A stretch of DNA of 12,255 nt, from positions 1-12,255 of the forward strand of contig DLAC01000031.1 of the NCBI GenBank assembly GCA_002493865.1, in the 5' to 3' direction. Below the pieces are notes generated by a model. The model had not been told where the DNA came from and searched no databases. It worked only from the letters and a program-made list of their open reading frames with translations. How positions within the stretch are numbered: the stretch's first letter is position 1; each line of letters opens with the position of its first letter. The position numbers and the translations under genes were made by a program. Of this stretch, positions 1-7,187 are shown one piece after another. The DNA is from Caryophanales bacterium UBA7057 (GTDB lineage Bacteria; Bacillota_I; Bacilli_A; RF39; UBA660).

Positions 1-66
1 ATCCTGTGTATAACCCATTTTTTTTCGTCGTTTCGCAATAAATATTCCAATTCTTCTCTCTTTCAT
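1..66 (-). CDS. XRE-family HTH regulator, N-terminal fragment (cut by window edge)
   Basis: The first 22 codons of a gene that runs off the left edge. The ATG is read from positions 66-64 and the peptide begins MKERRIGIFIAKRRKKMGYT, then QD. This is the usual opening of a Cro/C1-type (XRE) DNA-binding domain: a first helix with 'IGxFIAKRRKxMGYTQ' leading into the recognition helices. A strong ribosome binding site, GGAGGTG (complement of 71-77), sits about six bases upstream and supports the start. It follows ligA on the same strand but has its own promoter candidate at 142-169 and a terminator-like hairpin in its leader, so it is probably a separate unit. The rest of the protein, and so any effector or membrane domain, is outside the window. 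The family call rests only on this short segment. Confidence 0.6.
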   Translation of the reverse strand, partial: MKERRIGIFIAKRRKKMGYTQD

Positions 67-90
67 ACGACACCTCCGCTACTTCCACAG

Positions 91-133
91 AAAAAAGGAC
101 TAACAAAAACAATAAAGTCTCTACTAGCCCTTT
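91..133 (-). terminator. Intrinsic terminator-like hairpin (end of ligA unit or leader attenuator)
   Basis: On the minus strand AAAGGGCTAG (133-124) can pair with TTAGTCCTTT (103-94). That gives ten pairs including two G-T wobbles, with a 20-base loop, and a run of six T ends at 91. It lies between the ligA stop and the XRE start. It also lies directly downstream of the promoter candidate at 142-169, so it would form the first bases of the XRE transcript. It may simply terminate ligA transcripts or may attenuate the regulator gene; the sequence alone does not decide. Confidence 0.5.
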
Positions 134-141
134 ACAAATTC

Positions 142-169
142 AGTATAGCACATATTTCTAGAGTTACAA
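142..169 (-). promoter_or_regulatory. Sigma-A promoter with extended -10, upstream of the XRE gene
   Basis: Minus-strand -35 TTGTAA (169-164), 16-base spacer, -10 TATACT (147-142), preceded by TGC, which gives an extended -10. The predicted transcription start is near 135, almost at the base of the hairpin at 91-133. The only gene downstream before the edge is the XRE regulator at 1-66. Confidence 0.55.
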
Positions 170-215
170 GTTTATTTTACAATTTTCTACATTTTTTATT
201 TATCGTTCATATTTC

Positions 216-2201
216 TTATAACTTTTCCTCAAAGTCCGCTTCACTCCAAATAGGAATTCCAAGTTCTCTTGCTTTCTCGTACTTACTTCCTGGATTTTCG
301 CCAACAATTACAGCATAAGTTTTTTTACTAACAGAGGAAGAAGCCTTTCCACCTAACTGTTCAATTTTATTTTGGATTTCATCTCTCGTATATTTAACTA
401 AACTACCTGTAATTACAAAAGTTTTACCATAGAAAGAATCATTTTTTTCCATCTTTGGTCCCGTATATTCCATATTCAGTCCTAACTCTTTTAATTGTTC
501 TAAAAGTTCAATATTACTTGGATTCGAAAAATAATCAACAATACTTTGGGCAATGATATGTCCAATATCTGGAATCGATTCTAATTCTTCTAAAGGAGCC
601 TCTCTCAACTTATCAATAGATTCATAATAAATCATCAGCATTTTTGAAGTTTTTTCCCCAACATTTGGAATTCCAAGTCCAAAAAGAAGTCTCTCAGCGG
701 AATTTTTCTTACTATTTTGGGTAGCCTCTAGTAAATTATCAATACTTTTATCTCCATATCCTTCTAATTCAGTTAGTTCATCTCGATAATGATCTAATTG
801 ATAAATATCAGAAATACCTTTAATATATTTTAAATTATAAAAGTCTTCAATAATTCTATCTCCCAGTCCATCAATATTCATAGCCTTCCTAGAAACAAAG
901 TGACAAAGACTTTCTATCTTTCTCGCAGGACAATGTGGATTCACACAATAGTAATCGACTTGACCTTCCTTTTTATAAATACGATTCCCACACATCGGAC
1001 AATTGTGAATCATTTCAAAGTCTTTTTCTTCTCCAGTTCTTCTTTCCTTCTTTACTTCTCCAACTTCTGGAATTACATCCCCTGCTTTATGGATAGATAC
1101 AATATCTCCAATTTTTAAATCTTTGGAAATGACATAATCTTCATTATGAAGGGTTGCTCTTGAAATGGTACTTCCAGCAACAATGACTGGTTCAAGCACT
1201 GCATTTGGAGTAATCTGACCAGTTCTTCCTACCGTAAAAATAATATCTTTTAATTTTGTTAAAACCTCTTCTGCTGGAAATTTATAAGCAGTTGCCCATT
1301 TTGGGTGATGTGCAGTAAACCCAAGATTTCTTTGCTCTTCAATGTTATTCACCTTAATAACAACACCATCAATATCATAAGGAAGAGAAGCTCTTTCTTT
1401 TCCTTTATAAGAAATATAATCTAAAATCCCCTCGACATCAGTTACTAAAAGATTATTTGGATTCGTTTTAAACCCTAATTCTTTCATAAACTCTAAGGCT
1501 TCATAATGTGTCTTGATTCCATAATCTTCTGGATTTGGTAAATGATAAATCCAACAATCTAGTTTTCTAGATGCTGCGACCTTAGAGTCAAGTTGTCTGA
1601 TGGAACCAGCTGCTGCATTTCGACAATTTTGAAGAAGTGGTTGATTCTTTTTGGCACGTTCCTCATTCAATTTTCGAAGAGTTTCTTTGCTCATATAAAT
1701 TTCTCCACGAACTTCAATATCAATTGGTTTTTTTAACGTTAAAGGGACTGTCTTAATCGTTTTGACATTATTTGTAATATCTTCTCCAACAGTACCATCT
1801 CCACGTGTTGCGGCCGTAATTAATTTTCCTTTTTCATAATGAAGCGAAACACTTAACCCATCAATTTTTAACTCGCAAACATACGCTGGATGATATCCTT
1901 CTTTTTTAATTCGAGAATCAAATTGACGAATTTCTTCTTCATTAAACACATTTCCTAAAGACATCATTGGAATACTATGAGTCACTTTTTGAAATTCATC
2001 TAAAACGGTTCCACCAACTCTATGTGTTGGAGAGTCCTCTCGAACATATTCAGGGAATTTTTCCTCTAAGATAAATAGTTCCCTTAAAAGTTTATCATAT
2101 TCTTGATCTGTAATTTTAGGTTCATCTAAAACATGATAATTATAGTTTGCTTCATTTAATATTTCGACTAATTCATCAATTCTTTCCTTCACTTTTTTCA
2201 C
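216..2201 (-). CDS. ligA: NAD+-dependent DNA ligase LigA
   Basis: Seals nicks in duplex DNA during replication and repair, using NAD+ to adenylate its active-site lysine. The 661 residues contain the full LigA order: an N-terminal Ia domain for NAD+ (YNYHVLD near 20-26); an adenylation domain with the KIDG motif and catalytic Lys about 112, TRGDG near 132-136 and DGVVIK near 277-282; an OB fold; a four-cysteine zinc finger (Cys about 400, 403, 418, 423); helix-hairpin-helix repeats (for example LGIPNVGEKT near 508-517); and a C-terminal BRCT domain starting near 588 (FYGKTFVITGSL). Length is normal for the family. The start is GTG, nine bases after the upstream stop, with only a weak AAAGAAG ribosome site inside the end of the preceding gene, so translation is probably coupled. 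It is the last gene of the pcrA-to-ligA run. No key residue is missing. Confidence 0.97.
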   Translation of the reverse strand: MKKVKERIDELVEILNEANYNYHVLDEPKITDQEYDKLLRELFILEEKFPEYVREDSPTHRVGGTVLDEFQKVTHSIPMMSLGNVFNEEEIRQFDSRIKKEGYHPAYVCELKIDGLSVSLHYEKGKLITAATRGDGTVGEDITNNVKTIKTVPLTLKKPIDIEVRGEIYMSKETLRKLNEERAKKNQPLLQNCRNAAAGSIRQLDSKVAASRKLDCWIYHLPNPEDYGIKTHYEALEFMKELGFKTNPNNLLVTDVEGILDYISYKGKERASLPYDIDGVVIKVNNIEEQRNLGFTAHHPKWATAYKFPAEEVLTKLKDIIFTVGRTGQITPNAVLEPVIVAGSTISRATLHNEDYVISKDLKIGDIVSIHKAGDVIPEVGEVKKERRTGEEKDFEMIHNCPMCGNRIYKKEGQVDYYCVNPHCPARKIESLCHFVSRKAMNIDGLGDRIIEDFYNLKYIKGISDIYQLDHYRDELTELEGYGDKSIDNLLEATQNSKKNSAERLLFGLGIPNVGEKTSKMLMIYYESIDKLREAPLEELESIPDIGHIIAQSIVDYFSNPSNIELLEQLKELGLNMEYTGPKMEKNDSFYGKTFVITGSLVKYTRDEIQNKIEQLGGKASSSVSKKTYAVIVGENPGSKYEKARELGIPIWSEADFEEKL

Positions 2202-2210
2202 CTGCTTCTT

Positions 2211-3176
2211 TTAATGATTTTTCTTTAAACCTTCCTTATACTTTTGAATCGTTTCTGTCGTCTCTAAAACAATGTCCGAAAAGCTATCTAGGATATGATT
2301 CTTCACATATTCTGGAATTTTTGAATGAATTCTTTTTTCTACTCTTGAAATCACAGATAGGATATTTTCTGCTTGTATTAGAGGAAGTTTTTCTTGAATC
2401 TTTTCTATATATCTATCTCCAGATACTTCTAAAAATTGTAACAATGCTTCCTCAAACGAATAATCATCATAGAAAAAATTAAAAGGCTCCTCCTCTTTTA
2501 AACTTTCACTTACTAAAGGAGGTAATTCTTTTCTATGATCAAATGCAAATTCGTTATCATACAGTGGCTGGATGTCTATTTTTCCGTCCGATTCGACAAC
2601 TCCCCAATTAAAAGAATGACGATCCTTTTGATGAGTTAAAATATCGAAAACGAAAATATCTACCAAACGGCTCATCAAATGCCAAACAATAGACTCATGA
2701 TTTTTAAAATTACGATAATGATAATCCAAAGATCTCCAAATTCCCTCTAAACTACTATGGCTTAATATCGCATTCTCCCATGTCGAAAAGTCATCTTCAG
2801 AAATTTTCAACGCATCTTCTACGTATTCTGTTAATAAATCCTCACCAAAAAGATACTTGCAATCCTTCTGTTTAAAGTATTTAGTAATTACTCCTTTTTT
2901 GTTATTGTAAGTTGCAAGATCATAATGCGCCGAAGGAATCCCAAAGTCACGAGCGAGTTCTTCCATCACTAATTCTATATAGGGGACTCCTTTCCCAGGC
3001 CCTGATTTAAAAAGCCATATTTCATCTTGATAAGAAAAAATCATTTCAACAGAAGATCGATCAAATATGTCGGGATTTGACTTTGTGATTTCATCAAAAT
3101 CCATTAAAGTACATTCATCTTTTTCAAAAATTCTTTCTAGTTCAATATATCCATTATTTCGACATTCATTTTCCAT
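2211..3176 (-). CDS. HipA-fold protein kinase homologue
   Basis: A 321-residue protein with the HipA C-terminal kinase signature. I see WLFKSG with a candidate nucleotide-binding Lys 57, an ExxxxxLARDFGIP helix near 68-81, the catalytic-loop pattern DRHSFN with Asp 185 and Asn 190, and a metal-binding PLYDNE with Asp 207. The spacing 185-190-207 closely matches Asp309-Asn314-Asp332 of Escherichia coli HipA, so an active Ser/Thr or small-molecule kinase is plausible. The N-terminal HipA subdomain is absent or very short, as in single-domain HipA-like kinases. I place the start at the ATG at 3176 because AGGTGGTG (3190-3183) fits it as ribosome binding site; a GTG at 3188 would add four residues but overlaps that site. 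It is 51 bases after the lipoprotein gene and 9 before ligA, with no HipB-like antitoxin beside it. The substrate is unknown. Confidence 0.72.
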   Translation of the reverse strand: MENECRNNGYIELERIFEKDECTLMDFDEITKSNPDIFDRSSVEMIFSYQDEIWLFKSGPGKGVPYIELVMEELARDFGIPSAHYDLATYNNKKGVITKYFKQKDCKYLFGEDLLTEYVEDALKISEDDFSTWENAILSHSSLEGIWRSLDYHYRNFKNHESIVWHLMSRLVDIFVFDILTHQKDRHSFNWGVVESDGKIDIQPLYDNEFAFDHRKELPPLVSESLKEEEPFNFFYDDYSFEEALLQFLEVSGDRYIEKIQEKLPLIQAENILSVISRVEKRIHSKIPEYVKNHILDSFSDIVLETTETIQKYKEGLKKNH

Positions 3177-3227
3177 CGCAAGCACCACCTGTATCTAATG
3201 AAACTTTCCTTAAAATATTTTAAAAAT

Positions 3228-3644
3228 CTATTGAATCGTTGACGTCGGAATCCAATCTCCAAGATCCTCTTCTACAATTTTTTCTTTCACAGCATTATAA
3301 GTAGATTCGATAGAATAAGGCCCATAAAGGTCACTATCTTCTGTATCAATGATATAAAATAACATATGAATCCCATCACTCGCAGATTTTACACACTTAA
3401 ATCCAATATATCTTTCTCCCTTTTGAAATTCAGAAACATATTCACTAAATCCAATTTTTTTCTTATCCTGTTCCGTTTTTAAAGTACCGTCCACGTACTT
3501 TCCAACTACCATTTTAGTATCACTCTTTTTTTGAATTGCATAGTCATTCGGAAGTTCTTTATAAGTCCATGTGTGAACAAATAGATTACATCCTGTTAGA
3601 AGAAAAAGTGGCAAAAGAAGGAATGCCTTTTTTAGTTTTCCCAT
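3228..3644 (-). CDS. Small predicted lipoprotein of unknown function
   Basis: 138 residues. The N-terminus is a type II signal peptide: positive MGKLKK, a leucine-rich core, and the lipobox LLTGC with lipidated Cys 19, so the mature protein should be anchored to the outer face of the membrane. The mature part is small and soluble-looking, with conserved-looking segments ERYIGFKC (near 77-84) and YGPYSIESTY (near 107-116). It loosely resembles short Firmicute lipoproteins of the DUF3997 type, but I could not confirm this. The gene overlaps the preceding nucleotidyltransferase by 13 bases in another frame, which indicates co-transcription and probably coupled translation. In Bacillus subtilis a different, larger lipoprotein gene follows ligA; this one is too short to be that protein. 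Confidence 0.75.
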   Translation of the reverse strand: MGKLKKAFLLLPLFLLTGCNLFVHTWTYKELPNDYAIQKKSDTKMVVGKYVDGTLKTEQDKKKIGFSEYVSEFQKGERYIGFKCVKSASDGIHMLFYIIDTEDSDLYGPYSIESTYNAVKEKIVEEDLGDWIPTSTIQ

Positions 3645-4555
3645 AAATCTTCTTTATAAACTCCTTCTTCTATTAAATGATTAAGACGTGAAACAACAGA
3701 AGCTTTATCTTCTTTATAAGTTACCCCCATCCATTTCGCATCGGTTGATAGAACGTTTAAAGTAATTTTCTCTTCATGAATCAAATCGGTTAAAACATCA
3801 GGAATTAAAAATTCACAGTCGTCTAAGTGATCTCGATTTTGTTCAAAAAAGGATTTCATTTTTTCTTCAATATAGGAAAAAAGAGACGGATCAAAACCAA
3901 ACATATTCATAGAAACGGAATCAGAATCTGTAACCTCAAAACTATCTCTTCCATCTAGGGGAGAAGCAATCATTTTTCCATTTTCTCGAATGACATTACA
4001 TTCAATAATGGTATCCAAGTATTCGCCGTTTCTTTGACAAACCCCACGCTTTACAGAACCATTTTCCGTTAAGGTATTACGTACTAAATAGCCAACTAAA
4101 CCATAAGAGTCTTTCCCATCTACTTTTTTAGATTCTTTTAAGAATTGAACAATTTTTACAAAAGCATCTCTACCATAAAAATCATCTGCATTAATAATCG
4201 CAAACTTTTCATGAATTACATCCTTCGCACAGTAAATAGCGTGTGCAGTTCCCCATGGTTTCACTCGACCTTTTGGTACCTGAAAACCATCTGGAATGAT
4301 TTCAAGTTTTTGAAATACATACTCAACTGGGATATGAGATTCTACTCTCTTTCCAACAGTATCTTTGAAGTCCTGATAGTTTTCCTCTTTGATAATAAAT
4401 ACTACTTTTGTAAATCCTGCCTGAATAGCATCATAAATAGAGTAATCGATTAAAAATTCATCCTTAGGGCCAAACGGTTCAATTTGTTTTAATCCTCCAA
4501 AACGACTCCCCATACCTGCTGCCATAATGAGTAATGTTAAATTTTCTTTTTCCAT
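3632..4555 (-). CDS. Sugar-phosphate-type nucleotidyltransferase (NTP_transferase family)
   Basis: 307 residues with a Rossmann-like nucleotidyltransferase fold. The nucleotide-binding loop is MAAGMGSRFGGLKQ (11-24), the equivalent of GxGxRxxxxTxxxPK. A second base-binding segment, PWGTAHAI, is at 100-107, and the metal-binding NADDFYG at 122-128. Such enzymes join a nucleoside monophosphate from NTP to a sugar phosphate or similar alcohol phosphate and release pyrophosphate. The substrate cannot be read from the sequence. The start is set at the ATG at 4555 because AAAGGAG (4567-4561) sits five bases upstream. An in-frame ATG at 4570 would add five residues but places the ribosome site inside the coding region. 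It follows the 149-residue gene by 26 bases and overlaps the lipoprotein gene. No sugar-pathway or cell-wall genes flank it, so its pathway is open. Confidence 0.85.
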   Translation of the reverse strand: MEKENLTLLIMAAGMGSRFGGLKQIEPFGPKDEFLIDYSIYDAIQAGFTKVVFIIKEENYQDFKDTVGKRVESHIPVEYVFQKLEIIPDGFQVPKGRVKPWGTAHAIYCAKDVIHEKFAIINADDFYGRDAFVKIVQFLKESKKVDGKDSYGLVGYLVRNTLTENGSVKRGVCQRNGEYLDTIIECNVIRENGKMIASPLDGRDSFEVTDSDSVSMNMFGFDPSLFSYIEEKMKSFFEQNRDHLDDCEFLIPDVLTDLIHEEKITLNVLSTDAKWMGVTYKEDKASVVSRLNHLIEEGVYKEDLWEN

Positions 4556-4581
4556 ACATTCTCCTTTCATTCCATGGAATT

Positions 4582-5031
4582 TTATCTATTATAATTATAT
4601 ACTTTCCTTTTACTCTGTGAGATTGTTATTCTTCGAAGCACTGGGCTTTCCTTCATCATCGTAGTAATTTTTTCTTCTAGTTCAAGCATACTATCCATGA
4701 GATTATCTGCATTTCCTATTAAACCTTCTAAAATAGAATCTTCTTCTAAAAAGTTACCTGTCATCATTGCACTTGAAAATTGTTTACTTTCTGGATGATA
4801 TTGTGCCTGAAAATAACAAGCATGAAATCCTAAATAATATTTAATTCTAGGAAACATAGAATCTAATTCTTCAATCATCTCTGCTTCTAAAGGAAAACCA
4901 CAAATACTTTCTTGATTTCTCATAATACTAGAAAAAAAAACTATCTCCTGAGAATCTGTATCACTCTCCCGATCTAATGTAAGAATATCCCCTTCTTTCA
5001 TCTGTTCTTCTATATTTACAAAACAATTCAT
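4582..5031 (-). CDS. Hypothetical protein, 149 residues, coupled to pcrA
   Basis: I do not recognise this protein. It is a soluble, acidic sequence without signal peptide or membrane segment. It has a central stretch with aromatic and Cys residues (YYLGFHACYFQAQYHPES near 65-82), an acidic helical region near 95-128 (EEDSILEGLIGN, then MLELEEKITTMMKE) and a basic tail (SQSKRKVYNYNR). The start is well supported: the ATG is five bases after the pcrA stop, and its ribosome binding site AAGGTG (5045-5040) lies within the last codons of pcrA. Translation is therefore probably coupled to the helicase. The position suggests co-expression with pcrA and ligA but does not show a repair role. It could be a lineage-specific accessory factor. 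Confidence 0.7.
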   Translation of the reverse strand: MNCFVNIEEQMKEGDILTLDRESDTDSQEIVFFSSIMRNQESICGFPLEAEMIEELDSMFPRIKYYLGFHACYFQAQYHPESKQFSSAMMTGNFLEEDSILEGLIGNADNLMDSMLELEEKITTMMKESPVLRRITISQSKRKVYNYNR

Positions 5032-5036
5032 AATAA

Positions 5037-7130
5037 CTACACCTTCTTTAAACTCTTATGATTTTTCATCATTTTTTTAATTCCATGAGGACTCTTAAAA
5101 GCAATACTAATTAATGTATTCGTAACTTCTAAAATTCTACCTGCCCCAAAGGTATCATGATAAACATAATCTCCAACGGACCATTCCACATCCTCTTGAT
5201 AAAAGTTTTCTTCTTTTTTGATTGGAACTGTCGCTTCTTCCTTTTCAACATGTGTTTTTTCTAATAGACTATCATCAATTTCTGAAATAAATCGACTCGG
5301 TGGATTAATTTGATCTTTTCCAAATAGCATCCTTCTTCTGGCATTCACTAGATACAGTTTTTCTTTCGCACGTGTAATGGCAACATAGGCAAGTCTTCTT
5401 TCTTCTTCTAGTTCTTGATTATCCATTAAACTATTCATATGTGGAAAGATTCCTTCTTCTAATCCAACAACAAATACATACTTGAATTCAAGACCTTTCA
5501 CAGAATGCACCGTCATCAGACTTACTTTATTATTACTATCTTTGTATTCTTCTCGGTCACTCACAAGACTTACCTCAAATAAGAAATCTTCTAAAGAAAT
5601 GAGACCATCCCTTTCTTCAAAAGCCTTTGTAATGGATTTAAATTCTTCCAAGTTTTCTAACCGAATATCTGCTTCTAATGTTTTTTCGCTTTCTAATTCT
5701 TGCCTCATTCCAGTAGTATCCAAAATTTTATCCACCAGTTCTGTTAATGTAAGATTTTCTGACACCCTTTTTAAGTCTTCAATAATTTTCTTAAATTCCA
5801 TTTCTTTTCCAGATTGGATGACTTCATAAATACTTTTTCCCTCGATATCTGCAATGGTTGATAAGTTTTGAATCGTCTTTAAACCGATTCCTCTTTTTGG
5901 AGTATTAATGACTCGAAGTAAAGAAACATTATCTTTTTCATTATGAATGAGTCTTAAGTAGGCCATTAAATCTTTGATTTCTTTTCGTGAATAGAAATAA
6001 AAACTTCCAACGACTCGGTAAGGAATATTCGATTTTAATAAATCTTCTTCGAGTGTACGAGATTGTGCATTGGTTCGGTAAAGGACCGCAATTTCCTCCC
6101 CACTGATACCATCATCTAAGATTTTTTTAATGGTAAAAGCAACAAAATGAGATTCATCTTTTTCATCATACGCTCGGTAATAAGAAATTTTTTCTCCTTC
6201 TCCTTGATTACTCCAAAGATTTTTATCTTTCCGATTTTGATTGTTCTTAATTACCTGATTTGCAGCATTTAAAATATTTTGTGTTGATCGATAGTTTTGT
6301 TCCAATTTAATGGTTTTTGTTTCTTTATAATCCTTTTCAAAATTTAAAATATTTCGATAGTTCGCACCTCGGAATGAATAAATACTTTGATTCTCATCCC
6401 CTACGACACAAATATTCCGATACTTTGCACTCATCATTTTCGTTAAAATATATTGTGCTTCATTCGTATCCTGATACTCATCAATTAATACATAGCGAAA
6501 TCTTGACTGATATTTTTCTAAAATATATGGATTTTTCTGAAACAAGCGAATTGGAAGTATCAACAAATCATCAAAATCAATCGAATTATTTTCTTTTAAT
6601 TTCTTTTCATAAGCGATAAACACTTGTAACACTACTTTTTCAAACTCCGTCGTTGCATATTTTTCATAGGTTTCTGGTGTCATCAATTCATTTTTACATC
6701 CACTAATTCGATTTTTAATCGCTGTTGGATTATATTGCTTTGGATCCAAATCTAATGATTTTAAAATGCGCTTAATAACAGTTAGAGAATCATCACTATC
6801 CATAATTACAAAATTTCTATCATATCCTAAAAGCTCATAATTTTCTCTTAAGATTTTAAGCCCAAAAGAGTGAAAAGTGGATACTTGAATTCCTTTAGCT
6901 ATATCACCAATTAAACTAATTAATCTAGATTGCATCTCTTTGGCTGCCTTATTAGTAAAAGTAATTGCCAAAATATGATAAGGGTCAATTCCCTTTTCTT
7001 CAATTAAATAAGCAATTCTAGTAGTTAGTACTTTTGTTTTTCCACTTCCAGCACCCGCTAAAATAAGTAAAGGTCCCTCTGTCGTCATTACTGCTTCTTT
7101 CTGCATTTCATTTAAGTTGTCTATCTTCAT
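5037..7130 (-). CDS. pcrA: ATP-dependent DNA helicase PcrA (UvrD/Rep superfamily 1A)
   Basis: A 3'-to-5' helicase for nucleotide excision repair, rolling-circle replication, removal of RecA from single strands and relief of replication-transcription conflicts. All SF1A motifs are visible: Q motif LNEMQKEAV (6-14), Walker A AGAGSGKTK (25-33), Ia ITFTNKAA (56-63), motif II LIDEYQDTN (215-223), III VGDENQSIYSFRGA (243-256), IV NYRST (279-283), V MTVHSVKGLEF (539-549) and VI RLAYVAITRAKE (579-590). The C-terminus (about 648-697, WSVGDYVYHDTFGAGRI) is the Tudor-like PcrA/UvrD domain that contacts RNA polymerase. At 697 residues it is slightly shorter than typical PcrA, with a reduced linker before the Tudor domain. 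AGGAA precedes the ATG, and a promoter candidate lies at 7156-7184. It may also be read through from recX. Confidence 0.97.
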   Translation of the reverse strand: MKIDNLNEMQKEAVMTTEGPLLILAGAGSGKTKVLTTRIAYLIEEKGIDPYHILAITFTNKAAKEMQSRLISLIGDIAKGIQVSTFHSFGLKILRENYELLGYDRNFVIMDSDDSLTVIKRILKSLDLDPKQYNPTAIKNRISGCKNELMTPETYEKYATTEFEKVVLQVFIAYEKKLKENNSIDFDDLLILPIRLFQKNPYILEKYQSRFRYVLIDEYQDTNEAQYILTKMMSAKYRNICVVGDENQSIYSFRGANYRNILNFEKDYKETKTIKLEQNYRSTQNILNAANQVIKNNQNRKDKNLWSNQGEGEKISYYRAYDEKDESHFVAFTIKKILDDGISGEEIAVLYRTNAQSRTLEEDLLKSNIPYRVVGSFYFYSRKEIKDLMAYLRLIHNEKDNVSLLRVINTPKRGIGLKTIQNLSTIADIEGKSIYEVIQSGKEMEFKKIIEDLKRVSENLTLTELVDKILDTTGMRQELESEKTLEADIRLENLEEFKSITKAFEERDGLISLEDFLFEVSLVSDREEYKDSNNKVSLMTVHSVKGLEFKYVFVVGLEEGIFPHMNSLMDNQELEEERRLAYVAITRAKEKLYLVNARRRMLFGKDQINPPSRFISEIDDSLLEKTHVEKEEATVPIKKEENFYQEDVEWSVGDYVYHDTFGAGRILEVTNTLISIAFKSPHGIKKMMKNHKSLKKV

Positions 7131-7155
7131 TATTCCTACCTACTTCCCTAAATCA

Positions 7156-7184
7156 ATTATACTATAATTTATCACTTCATCCAA
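7156..7184 (-). promoter_or_regulatory. Sigma-A promoter candidate for pcrA
   Basis: Minus-strand -35 TTGGAT (7184-7179), 17-base spacer, consensus -10 TATAAT (7161-7156). It occupies the 57-base gap between the HTH gene stop and the pcrA start. The -10 is one arm of a perfect inverted repeat ATTATA-G-TATAAT. The -35 is weak, so basal expression would be moderate. It could let pcrA through ligA be made independently of recX. Confidence 0.5.
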
Positions 7185-7187
7185 CCA

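Noticed and set aside
900..1118. Plus-strand open frame of 72 codons inside ligA
   Set aside because: It is antisense to the ligA zinc-finger region, with no ribosome site and a composition expected of an opposite-strand shadow. The same holds for plus-strand frames at 2147-2482, 4145-4453, 5482-5829, 6317-6619, 8770-9081 and 10835-11065.
2038..2054. GAACATATTC-like sequence in ligA as a LexA box
   Set aside because: It lies inside the coding region, lacks a right GTTC half-site and has no promoter around it.
3177..3188. Upstream GTG starts for the HipA-like gene
   Set aside because: The codons at 3188 and 3185 form part of the AGGTGGTG ribosome binding site for the ATG at 3176, so the ATG is preferred.
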